Shown: positions 8,872-20,325 of the stretch, one piece after another
How the letters are laid out: each line of letters opens with the position of its first letter
Numbering within the stretch: the stretch's first letter is position 1
From: Conchocele bisecta
Taxonomy: Eukaryota > Mollusca > Bivalvia > Lucinida > Thyasiridae
Assembly: GCA_029237695.1 (NCBI GenBank)
Contig: CM055272.1
Coordinates: 18,588,042 to 18,652,041, forward strand
Length of the DNA: 64,000 nt
Reading direction: 5' to 3'
Made by a program: the position numbers and the translations under genes
The notes under the pieces: generated by a model
What the model was told of the DNA's origin: nothing
The model's input: only the letters and a program-made list of their open reading frames with translations
Database searches by the model: none

Positions 8872-9840
8872 TACACAGTTGTCTAACTTGGCTCTGCATT
8901 CTATAGGTGGTCCGCACTTTTTGTCTATTCAGTTTATACACAAATTCGAGGGGTGTGGGACTGTAGATGGAGCGTAGGGGCACTATGTAGGTTGATGGTA
9001 TCAGTTTAACTCCCTATATACTACTGGAGCAGCTGTCATCTTCAGCACTCAATCTCATTGTCAATTTTGTTTTAATGTGTTGCGTCTGTTCTGCAAATGC
9101 ATATTTTCTCTCGGCCAAATGTAGTATTTTCGGGTCAAAATAATCCCGTACATGTAACAGTATCGAAATGCACAACAAACCAAAAATACAATATTCCCAT
9201 ATGTGTATTTCATGTTTTGCTATAAACATAAAATGAACTCAAAGTTGAGTTGCAAATACATTGTATAATACATAATGGAATTATATCATTAATGCAATAC
9301 ATGTACTATCTGTTTAAACGCCCGTTCGAAAAAAAAATAGAGGACGTATTTGTATTCACCGTGGCCGGCGGGCCATGGACACAGTTTGTCCACGAAATAA
9401 CTAGAGTGCTACTTGATGGACCGTGACCAACTTAGGCATGCATGTTTATCATGACAAGACTTATGTTATGACCTACGGCACTCTTATTTTATGTTATGTA
9501 TTAGCCGTAACATATTGGCTGGTAATGGTAGACCAGAACATAGATGGTGTTTCATTTGGCTGTACATGTCTGTATTTTACAGGAGACGATGAAATGTGCG
9601 AGATTGACCAAGAACCAAAGAAGGACACTACACAACTTCTGCCAGCTCTGCCTAAGGTTCCATCACTTCATGGGATTCGACCCCGTTAACCCGACTTAAA
9701 CTGACAATAGCTGTTGACAAGATTGTCACAATCAATATGTTGTTGTAACTGTATTTCTGTTCACCCGAGATAGTATATATAATGTTCTATTCTATTGCTG
9801 ATGAAAGCAATACCGTTTTACTCCAAATGCTGCTGTTGTG
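8872..9840. other. Intergenic sequence, no gene recognised
   Basis: AT-rich DNA. The only forward ORF of note (9,423-9,689, 88 codons) begins with a hydrophobic stretch and ends in an acidic/Pro tail, but it has no recognisable domain and no supporting signals. I regard it as unproven. Confidence 0.5.
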
Positions 9841-9842
9841 TA

Positions 9843-10207
9843 TGGAAGCATCCTGATGCCAATGCTAAAATATATGTAACTCCTAATTAGGAGATACTAT
9901 CTCCTAATTGAGATACTAACTCCTAATTAGTAGATAGTAACTCCTGATTAGGAGATACTAAGTCATAATTGGGAGTTATTATCTCCTAATTAGGACTTAG
10001 TGTCTCCTAATTAGGAGATACTATGGAGATTTTTTTTAGCATTGACACATATAGTAATTCCTAATTAGGAGATCATAAGTCATAATTAGGAGATACTAAC
10101 TCATAATTAGGAGATACTAAGTCCTAATTAGGAGATAATATGTCCTAGTTAGGAGTTGCTATCCAATTAGGAGATAAAAATACTTCATTGGCACCAGGAC
10201 GTTTCCA
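9843..10207. mobile_element. TA-flanked MITE filled with TCCTAATTAGGA palindromes
   Basis: Terminal inverted repeats of about 22 bp: TGGAAGCATCCTGATGCCAA at the left, with its near-complement TTGGCACCAGGACGTTTCCA at the right. TA dinucleotides on both sides match a Tc1/mariner-type target duplication. The interior (9,880-10,165) is a run of about a dozen 20-22-bp units containing the palindrome CTCCTAATTAGGAG with spacers such as ATACTAAG. No coding capacity. The element class is inferred from TIR plus TA. Confidence 0.75.
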
Positions 10208-10419
10208 TAATTGTGTCATGCCGATTTAAATAAAACAAATCACCAAATGTGGCTAAATTAATGTTTTTACATGCCAGCAACGTTCTCTCGTTTTAGAGTT
10301 CATGTAGCACTATTTTACATTGTATGAACATGTGGTCGTAATGACGTTATTTAGGAACATGTTCTTGACATGCAGTGTGTGATTTTACGTTGTGATCTGT
10401 ACTTCAAGGAAACTTTGAA

Positions 10420-11965
10420 CATATGTGACATAAAAATCACTACGTGAAATTTTATGTCAATGAATGTTTTCATACAATGTAACATCACTACGTCAAATCT
10501 ATGCCAAGAATACGTTTATGGATAACGCTGCACCATCGTTAAAAGTATGACCATGATACAACGTAAAATCACTACGTGAAATCTACGACAGGACGACTTT
10601 CTTAAAATATGTTGTACCAACGTTATTATGTTGCACAACGTAAATTCACTACGTTGAATCAATGTCATTTTGTCATAAAACGTAAAATCCCTAAGTGAAA
10701 TCTACGTGAGGAAAACTTTACCAATTTATGTTGTACCAACATCAGTATGCCAACGTCTTGTGAATGCTATATTAAAACGTACAATCACTACGTGAAAGCA
10801 ACGACAGGAACTCTTTCCTAATTACGTTGTTCCAACGTCGGTATGCCAATGTTTTGGGTATGTTGTCTTAAAACGTAAAATAACTACGTGAACTCTACGA
10901 CAGGAAAACTTTCCTGAAGTACGTTGTACCAACATCATTATGAAAACGTAATGTGAATGTCGTCATAAAACGTATAATTATACGTGAAATATACGACAGG
11001 AACACTTTTCCTGGAGTATGTTGTACCAACGTCATTATGAAAACATCTTCTGAATGTCGTCATAAAACGTAAATTCACTACGTGAAATATACGACAGGAA
11101 AACTTTCCTGAAGTACATTGTACCAACGTCATTATGAAAACGTCCTGTGAATGTCGTCATAAAACGTAAATTCGCAACGTGAAATCTACGACAGGAATAC
11201 TTTCATGAAGTACGTTGTACCAGCCTTGTGACAATGTCTTGTGAATGTCGTCATAAAACGTAAAATCACTACGTGAAATATACGACAGGAAAACTTTACT
11301 GAAGTACGTTGCTACAACGTCATTATGAAAACGTCTTGTGAATGTCGTCATAAAACATAAATTCACTACCTGAAATCTACGACAGGAAAACTTTCCTGAA
11401 GTACGTTGTACCAACGTCATTATGACAACGTCATGTGAATGTCGTCATAAAACGTAAAATCACTACGTGCAATATACGACAGGAAAACTTTCCTGAAGTA
11501 CGTTGTACCAACGTCATTATGATAACGTAATGTGAAAGTCGTCAAAAAACGTAAAATTACTACGTGAAATCTACGACAGAAAAACTTTCCTGAAGTACGT
11601 TGTTACAACGTCATTATGACAACGTCTTGTGAATGTCGTAATAAAACGTAAAATGACTACGTGAAATATACGACAGGAAAACTTTCCTGAAGTACGTTGC
11701 TACAACGTCATTATGAAAACGTCTTGTGAATGTCGTCATAAAACATAAATTCACTACCTGAAATCTACGACAGGAAAACTTTCCTGAAGTACGTTGTACC
11801 AACGTCATTATGGCAACGTCATGTGAATGTCGTAATAAAACGTAAAATCACTACGTGAAATCTACGACAGGAAAACTTTCCTGGAGCTCGTTGTACCAAC
11901 GGCTTCATGGCAACGTAACTGCAACTTTCATAAAACGTTGTAACAACATTCCTACAACGGAAAAT
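10420..11965. repeat. 97-bp tandem repeat array
   Basis: About 15 units of roughly 97 bp, diverged at the left end and more uniform from 10,900 on. Each unit contains two short dyads: TCACTACGTGA, and CAGGAAAACTTTCCTG (7-bp arms, 2-nt loop). Each also has AACGTCATTATG and GTGAATGTCGTCATAAAACG. The right edge reads into GTTGTAACAACATTCCTACA and GAAAATTGTTAGCTGGG, which may be an element terminus. Minus-strand open frames in the array are repeat by-products. Confidence 0.93.
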
Positions 11966-12963
11966 TGTTAGCTGGGTAATCAGCTCTTTGCACATAAATA
12001 AGCATGAATAAGTGGGTTAACGACTTAACTCGGCAAATTTTAGAGGGGGCGTACGCCGGACACGCACCCCCCCCCCCCCCTGGATCCGCCCATGTGATTT
12101 GATATGATGTTAATTAAACACGTTGACTGATACTCGGCTTAGCCTCACTCGAAATATCGAGTTTAATATACATCACATCACGTACAATTCCATACACTAT
12201 ATAAATATATACAGTAGCGTCATCGTGTAAGTGTATCGTTTCCACGCACGCGTATCGTGAGCGTCCCGTGTTCGTCTCGTGCCGTGTTTTTAATGAGGAC
12301 ACGAAGTTCGTTTCGTTTTACTAATTTGCATATCGTGTTGATGTGAATTGTGCCGTGTAAAACGATACGAATTAGAAGATAGGTGCCGTGTTACACGGCA
12401 TTCGTGTCGTGCCACACGGGACGATTTGGATTAACCAATGAGCTTGTCAGAATCGTGCGGTTAAAATATACCGATGCACCGGTTCATTTCGCATGTAAAC
12501 ATCCAGTTTTCATTTCTGCCACGATTTTCAATGATTTTCATGAAGTTCTTTCAAAATGAATCAATTTTCAGTTTTACGATACAGAATCAATTTCAAGCGG
12601 AGGATTGTGAATTAACACAATCCAACTTATATGTTTGTGTTCAATAAAGTAATTCATCAGTAATCCGCACCACCGCCGGACACAAACAAAAAATATATCA
12701 CCCACACACACGGCCATCTCAATTTTGCGTCCGCAAAGTTCCGGTCTATATCCCCCAAAGTGGGAACAATTTATATCCCCCTCCACAACCACCCTCCCCA
12801 GATGTTGTCTATGTTTACACTACATCCCCGACCCCCACTAACCCGAAGTTTATGTATGCAACACAGGGCGACTTACATGACTCGAGTTACCGACAGACTG
12901 GTACCTGGACATAACGGACCAGATTTCGGTCTAGTCATGTTTCGGTGGCCGACTGATCAGGTG
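11966..12963. other. Intergenic sequence with short CGTG-rich dyads
   Basis: No gene recognised. Region 12,220-12,420 has repeated CCGTGT/ACACGG words, including a near-perfect palindrome at 12,384-12,400. A poly-C run of 14 lies near 12,067-12,080. Confidence 0.5.
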
Positions 12964-13118
12964 ACGACGGATAACCGATACAAATATTTATATTCCGTCG
13001 AAACAGATAACCGTACGAAATAATTGTATCCGGTCGAACATTCTAACAATAATTCCTTGGTGTGACCAAGGTCAGATACATTATCCAAATCATTATATTC
13101 CGTCGAAACAGATTAGAT
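12964..13118. repeat. Solitary copy of the 105-bp satellite
   Basis: About 1.4 monomers of the same 105-bp sequence that forms the large array at 23.7-30.8 kb, including AACATTCTAACAATAATTCC and GACCAAGGTCAG. It lies more than 10 kb away from that array, directly before the 69-bp array. Confidence 0.92.
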
Positions 13119-13224
13119 ATGGCAAGAAATCATACCACTTTCCCTGATGGGCGTGTTTGTGTACTAGTCTACATCCATTCAAAGTATTATTACAACTGTC
13201 TACAGTGACAATTGCTGGGACAGT

Positions 13225-14725
13225 ACAATCTTCTACGGGGTACACACTGGTATGCAGCATCTACATAGTACTACATAGTACTACAAAGTTCTACAAGGGT
13301 ATGCAGGGGCACACACTGGTATACAGCATCTACATAGTACTACATAGTACTACAAGGTTCTACAAGGGCATACAGGGGCACACACTGGTATACAACATCT
13401 ACATAGTACTACATAGTACTACAAGGTTCTACAAGGGTATACAGGGGCACACACTGGTATACATCATCTGCATAGTACTACAAGGTTCTACAAGGGTCTA
13501 CAGGGGCACACACTGGTATATAGCATCTACATATTACTACAAGGGTCTACATACGGGGCGCCATGCAGGACAGGTTAATTATGTGTACAAAACCAATTTT
13601 GTCCAGACAAAATTGAGTTTTGTAACACTAAAAATCACAAAAGACACAGAATTGACAGAATTGAATTTTGTGACACAGAATTGAATTTTGTGGCACAAAA
13701 GTGAATTTTGAGTTTTGTGACACAGAATTGAATTTTGTGACACATAATTGAGTTTTGTGGCACAAAAGTGAATTTTGTAACACAGAATTGAATTTTGTGG
13801 CACAAAAATGAATTTTGTTGACAAAATTGAGACAAGTCCCACTTGGCGCCCCGTACTACAAGGGTCTACAGGGACACACACTGGTATACAGCATCTACAT
13901 AGTACTACATAGTACTACAAAGTTATACAAGGGTCTACAGGGGCACACACTGGTATACAGAATCTACATAGTACTACATAGTACTACATGGGTCTACAGG
14001 GGCACACACTGGTATACAGCATCTACATAGTACTACAAAGTTCTACAAGGGTATACAGGGGTACACACTGGTATACAGGGGTACACACTGGTATACAGCA
14101 TCTACATAATACTACATAGTACTACATAGTACTACAAGGGTACACAGGGGCACACACTGGTATACAGCATCTACATAGTACTACATAGTACTACAAGGTT
14201 CTACAAGGGTCTACAGGGGCACACACTAGTATACATCATCTACATAGTACTACAATGTTCTACAAGGGTCAACAGGGGCACGCATTGGTATACAGCATCT
14301 ACATAGTACTACAAGGTTCTACAAGGGTCTACAGGGGCACACACTGATATACAGCATCTACATAGTACTACATAGTACTACAAGGTTCTACAATGGTCTA
14401 CAGGGGCACACAATGGTATACAGCATCTACATAGTACTACAAGGTTCTACAAGGTTATACGGGGGCACACACTGGTATACAGCATATGCATAGTACTACA
14501 TAGTACTACAGGGGTCTACGGGGGCACACACTGGTATACAGCATATACATAGTACTACATAGTACTACAGGGGTCTATGGGGGCACACACTGGTATACAG
14601 CATCTACATAGTACTACATAGTACTACAAGGTTCTACAATGGTCTACAAGGGCACACACTGGTATACAGCATAGATCTACAGAGTACGACAATGTTCTAC
14701 AAGGGCACACAATGGTATAAATCAT
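13225..14725. repeat. 69-bp tandem repeat array
   Basis: Units of 69 bp with the core ATAGTACTACATAGTACTAC and GGGGCACACACTGGTATACA; about 17 units once the 300-bp insert at 13,554-13,853 is removed. Units vary by loss of one ATAGTACTAC subunit. No coding evidence. Confidence 0.95.
13554..13853. mobile_element. Small TIR element (MITE) inside the 69-bp array
   Basis: Begins CGGGGCGCCA and ends TGGCGCCCCG, a perfect 10-bp terminal inverted repeat with further partial matching inward. It is flanked on both sides by TA, and the 69-bp array continues on each side. The interior is made of about 20-bp units (GAATTTTGTGACACAGAATT type) and ACAAAATTG/CAATTTTGT inverted words. It has no coding capacity. 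Confidence 0.8.
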
Positions 14726-14937
14726 CCAGTGTGTAGCTGACATAACTGGTATCAAAGTATAGCCAATAGTAAATTAATAAAAATAAACAACACAGTAGTT
14801 GTTTACTTCAATGTTGTTGTTGTTGTATGTCTGTAATTCAGGCACTTATTTTTCGCCACAATCTCTTTACAGCCACAAAGATTGCAATAGCTTTGTTTCG
14901 ACTGCTCGACTTGATTTATGTAATTTAGCAACACATG

Positions 14938-15130
14938 GAGAAATAAGAACTGTAACAGTGAGGCGGTTCAAATGATCGTCACAATATGTGGAGAAATAAG
15001 AACTGTAACAGCGAGACGGTTCAAATGGTCATCACAATATGTGGAGAATATATGGTGGTCACAATATGTGGAGAAATAAGAACTGCTGTAACAGTGAGAC
15101 GGTTCAAATGATCGCAATATATGCAAAATA
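14938..15130. repeat. Short tandem repeat, about 50-60 bp unit
   Basis: Three imperfect copies of a segment containing GAGAAATAAGAACTGTAACA followed by GGTTCAAATG and a CACAATATGTG end. No gene is seen between the 69-bp array and 15.3 kb. Confidence 0.85.
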
Positions 15131-15309
15131 GTCTACAGGTATACAAAATAGTCTACAGCATCTACAATAAGGTACAATGGGTTACATAGGTTACAAGGGC
15201 ATAAACTAGTCTACATCATCTACAAGTAGACTAACAAGTGTTTACAAGTTCTGCATACCAATTAAATGTGTCCATTTCCTGCGTCAAATCTGTGGCCAGA
15301 TATCTCTGT

Positions 15310-17005
15310 TCTAAGTAAGAAGTGTGTATTTTCCTGACAGTGATTTATGGCCCCACAGACTCCCTGTGGTATGTATGAGAAAACAGGTATTGTTTCATTT
15401 GTGAGCGTGAAGCATGACTGGTGTTTTATTGATGGAATGACTATCAGTGCATATCCTGATCAGACTATGCAGATGCACAGCCTGATCTGGATCTACTCTG
15501 GCCGCAAAACCCATAAACTCCATTTCTGCATACACAGCTACTTTTATCAAAAACATTGGTAGTTTATGAGACAAGAAACTTTCAGCTGAATGTTCATTTC
15601 TGTAAGTTGTCTATTTTTCCCATTGTTTTTTTCTGACTGATTTATGGCTCCCACTGATTCCCTGTGCAGTGGTGTGTATGAGAAAACAGATATTGTTAAA
15701 TTAGTGAGCTTAGTTTGTTTGTTTATTAGCGTTTAAAGGCCTGTCAACACTAAGGTCATGTAAGGACGGGCAAATGGGTTCGATCCCATTTTAACCTGCT
15801 GCATTGGGGTGGGGGGGGGGGGGGGAATCTCAAAATCAGAACGGAATATTTACATCGAGAACAAATATATTGAGCCCTGAAATTCGAATAACTTGACCTG
15901 GTGCCAGTTCCATACCACACCAAAGTCACTTGGCCCCTTCCCCTAAAATAGAATTACGAATAATCATAATACTCATATAAGGGGTATAACCAGATTCAAC
16001 TGTCACATACAAAATGCCAAAGACGTATTTGAAGGCCAAACCAGGTATCCAGTCAGAATTCCGGTAAGGATGAACGCCGATCGTTGAATTACCCGTTGCA
16101 TGCTCCTGACCAACCCTAGTGAGCTTAATTAGACCCAATATAAGACTACATCTGGAATCGAACTGATGAGTGAAGATAGATATACACTCAGTCTGGCAAT
16201 TGGTTAGTATATATGTGTAGCACCTGATCTATTTACCATTTGTTGCTGCGTCTGAAGAAAACAGGTTTATTGTATTTGTCACCAGTGTATATTCTGATCA
16301 AATAGCACATTATATCATGTATATAACACAGTCAAGTCTGTGACAGATATCTCTTACATATTTTCTAATTAAGCGTGTATTTGTCTGACTGTGATTTATG
16401 GCCTCCACTGAATCTCTGGGTATGTATGAGAAAATAGGTATTTTAACATTTGTGAGCGTGAAGCATGACAGGTGTTTCAATGAAGGAATGGCGAAGAGTG
16501 CGGATGCACAGGCTGATCTGGATCTACACTGGCCGCAAAACCGATAATCCCAATGTCTCCCATCACATCCGCATTTACCAAAAACATTGTTATGTTATAA
16601 GACGAGGTATTTCGTCATCCCGCATCTGTCCGTTCGTAAGATTTGTGTTGAAGGTTTTTTTTGTCGGTCCAGGTGGCGGCTGAGGGCATACATGAGCCTC
16701 TGCTCACTTGCTCTAGTTTCTTATGATGCAAGGCAATTGGAGTCCGGTCATAAATCACAGGAAAATATAAGTAGGTTGAACCTGATGAGAAAAATAGACA
16801 ATTTATAGAAATGGGCATTCAGCTCAAAAGTATATTGTCTCATAAACTACCAACGGTTTTGGTAAATGGATCATCTATACTATCCAATAGCCAGACTGAG
16901 TGTAGACCTGTCTTCACTCATCTTCTGATTCCAGATGTAGTCTTATTATTATATTGGGTCTACAACGCTCACAAATGTAAAAACAATACCGGTTTTCACA
17001 TAGGG
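15310..17005. repeat. Interspersed family R2, plus and inverted copies
   Basis: Plus-strand copies at about 15,310-15,600, 15,610-16,230 (split by a SINE) and 16,370-16,610 share GATTTATGGC, GTATGTATGAGAAAA, TGTGAGCGTGAAGCATGAC and CTGATCTGGATCTAC segments. At 16,690-17,005 the same family runs in the opposite orientation, including the complement of AGACTACATCTGGAATC. Diverged relatives occur at 43,660-43,870, 36,737-36,790 and 58,860-58,910. No coding capacity is apparent. Family name unknown. Confidence 0.8.
15713..16116 (-). mobile_element. SINE copy 1, inserted in R2
   Basis: A 404-bp element between perfect 11-bp direct repeats TAGTGAGCTTA (15,702-15,712 and 16,117-16,127). On the minus strand it ends in an AAAC-type tail (seen here as GTTTGTTTGTTT). 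The head shows a loose tRNA-like A-box/B-box arrangement. The 11-bp TSD plus the tail fits LINE-mediated retrotransposition. Confidence 0.88.
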
Positions 17006-17984
17006 TACCTATGTATTGGAATCGCCTCGGACAGTTAGCCACGCCCAGACCCCCCTCGATGGGATGGTCCGTAGTGATATCTTGGAGTAACCATTGTGTT
17101 ACTCAACGTTTAACTGTCATACGCAACCGCTAATTGAAAATAATATTATGAAAAACTACTTGCACTGCACAATATCAACAACGGATGTTCTACGTACAAA
17201 AATACATCGGATTATTTTGTTGCGCGTGATTCACAAATCGTGCGGTCATCGCTAAATTTAGTAACAGGCTATAGTTTTCGGCAGAGTTAACTCCCCTCCG
17301 AATACTCTCCACCGGATAAACAAGTCTTGTTCTGACTTAGGGAAGATAACTCTTGTTTACTAATGGATGTATTATAATGATTATACTGGAACATTTATTT
17401 TTTAAAATAACTTTATAATAAACGGATAAAGAAGGAAAAATACTATATAATCTTAATAGTATGTACATTAGTACTTGTCTAAAAGCTGTAGCAATATAAT
17501 TGTTAACACATTTAAATGATTTTGTGCTTATATTAATACTCTTTTTTAGGCACCATCTCGTTATTACATTCATACACATGACTCCATTTTCTTGTCCACT
17601 CTGAAAACGCCAGTAGCAATATAATTCGAACCAATTGGTTTCCCAGTGAAGGAAACTTTTGTACTTTCAGTGTTGAATATGCAAGGGAGCCCCCTCCCAC
17701 CCCACACATTTTGCTGTTGAACATACATGTAACACCAATCCAATCCATCAGTCATTATTATGTTCTCATGCTTCAGATTTTGAACAATTATAATACCAAT
17801 CTAAGGGACTGGTCATTATTTATCACCAAGGGGGTTGGGGTGGGAATGGGGCTGGATAAATTTTGTTAACTCACCTTAGACAAGTATAAGCCCCCACCCC
17901 TTCCCACAGCTTTTCATAAAATGTTCAACAAGATGGCCGTGGCCTGTATATCACGCGCGCCGAAGCCAGTATGTATGTATAGAT
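17006..17984. other. Intergenic sequence, nothing recognised
   Basis: AT-rich DNA. Short minus-strand ORFs at 17,337-17,755 lack recognisable features. GTAGCAATATAATT occurs twice (about 17,488 and 17,612). Confidence 0.5.
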
Positions 17985-19450
17985 GAACAGCATGTGCCCA
18001 TCTTGTACAGACCAGCATAGCTCTGTAGAACGTATACATGTACAGCATGTGCCCGTCTAGTATAGACCAGCATAGTTTTGTACAACGTATACATGTACAG
18101 TATGTGCCTGTCTAGTATATACCAGCATAGTTTTGTACAACGTATACATGTACAGTATGTGCCTGTCTAGTATAGACCAGCATATTTTTGTTCAACGTAT
18201 ACATGTACAGCATGTGCCCGTCTTGTATAGACCAGCATAGCTCTGTACAATGTATATATGTACAGTATGTACCCGTCTCATATAGCCCAGCATAATTCTG
18301 TATAATGTATAGATGTACAGCATGTGCCCGTCTCATATAGACCTGCATAGTTCTGTACAACGTATACTTGTACAGTATGTGCCCGTCTCATATAGACCAG
18401 CATCGTTCCATACGACGTATATATGTACAGCACATGCCAGTCTCATATAGACCAGCATAGTTCTGTACAACGCATACATGTACAGTATGTGCCCGTCTCA
18501 TATAGACCAGCATAGTTCTATACAATGTGTACATGTACAGCATGTGCCCGTCTAGTATAGACCAACATAGCTCTGTACAACGTACACATGTACAGCATGT
18601 ACCCGTCTCATATAGACCAGCATAGCTCTGTACAACGTACACATGTACAGCATGTACCCATCTAGTATAGACCAACATAGCTCTGTACAACGTACACATG
18701 TACAGCATGTACCCATCTTGTACAGACCAACATAGCTCTGTACAACGTACACATGTACAGCATGTACCCGTCTCATATAGACCAACATAGCTCTGTACAA
18801 CGTACACATGTACAGCATGTACCCATCTAGTATAGACCAACATAGCTCTGTACAACGTACACATGTACAGCATGTACCCGTCTAGTATAGACCAACATAG
18901 CTCTGTACAACGTACACATGTACAGCATGTACCCATCTAGTATAGACCAACATAGCTCTGTACAACGTACACATGTACAGCATGTACCCGTCTCATATAG
19001 ACCAGCACAGTTTTTGTACAACTTGTACATGTACAGCATGTGCCCGTCTAGTATAGACCAGCATAGTTCTGTACAACGTGTACATGTACAGCATTTACCC
19101 GTCTCGTATAGACCAGCATAGTTCTGTACAACATATAGATGTACAGCATCTGCCCGTCTCATAGACCAGCATAGTTATGTACAACATATACATGTACAGC
19201 ATGTACCAGTCTCGTATATACCAGCATATTTCTGTACAACGTATAGATGTACAGCATCTGCCCGTCTCATAGAGACCAGCATAGTTCTGTACAACATATA
19301 CATGTACAATATGTGCCCGTCTCATATAGACCAGCATAGTTCTGTACAATGTGTACATGTACAGCATGTGCCCGTCTAGTATAGACCAGCATAGTTCTGT
19401 ACAACTTGTGCCCATCTCGTACAGACCAGTATAGTTCTCTACAACGTTAA
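17985..19450. repeat. 55-bp tandem repeat array
   Basis: About 26 copies of a 55-bp unit containing ACATGTACAGCATGTACC and TATAGACCAGCATAG. The centre (18,590-18,990) is the most uniform. On the minus strand the unit is free of stop codons in all three frames, which produces long open frames (up to 182 codons) with a repeating 55-residue translation. I consider these non-genic. Confidence 0.95.
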
Positions 19451-19736
19451 CATGTGCTGTTTTCCCACGATCCAGCTTATTTCATTTGTTTATTTGGAGA
19501 TTAAATTTAGACACAGCTGGACATCAACATTGGTCATCTGGGAGATCTATGGAAAGGAGATCAGGAGAAAATATGGGAAAACCTCCCATGTTGGTCACCT
19601 GGTAATCCATCCAATACCATCCATCACGTTATTACTACCAGTCCATTCAAAATAGATTTTTAAATTATTGTGGTGTTGTTTTAGAACGTCATAATCTAAT
19701 GAGTTTGGTGTGAAGTTTAGGGTGGAAACCACTTAT

Positions 19737-20325
19737 CTACCCTGGCAATGTGTAGTCCCTGATATTTACACAGGATGATCAGACCATATGTAGACCAGTT
19801 AGTCCCTGATGATAATGGATATCTACCCGGGATGGTGAGACGACCGGCAATATGTAGACCAGTGTAGTCCCTGACACTAATGGATGTCTACGTAGGATGG
19901 TCGGACTATCGAAATATGCAGACCATTGTAGTCCCTGTTCATAATGGACATTTACCCAGGATGGTCTGACTATCGGCAATATGTAGACCATTGTAGTCCC
20001 GGATCATAATGGACATCTACCCAGGATGGTCGGACTAACGGCAGTATGTTGACCATTGTAGTTTCTGATCATAATGGATATCAACCCAGGATGGTCTGAC
20101 TATCGGCAATATGTAGATCATTGTAGTTCCTGATCATAATGGATATCTACCCAGGATGGTGTGACTATCGGCAATATGTAGATCATTGTAGTTCTTGATC
20201 ATAATGGATATCTACCCAGGATGATTGGACTAACCACAATATGTAGATCATTGTAGTTCCTGATCATAATGGATATCTACCCAGGATGGTCGGACTAATG
20301 GCAATATGTAGACCATTGTAGTGCA
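19737..20325. repeat. 65-bp tandem repeat array
   Basis: About nine copies of a 65-bp unit containing CATAATGGATATCTACCCAG and CGGCAATATGTAGACCATTG. The right edge runs directly into the 3' end of the gag ORF, whose last few codons are supplied by repeat sequence. Confidence 0.93.

Noticed and set aside
13157..13684. 175-codon ORF
   Set aside because: Translation of the 69-bp array running into the MITE; no protein-like features.
18388..18936. 182-codon minus-strand ORF
   Set aside because: Made entirely of the 55-bp repeat, which happens to lack stops in three frames; no start context or domain.
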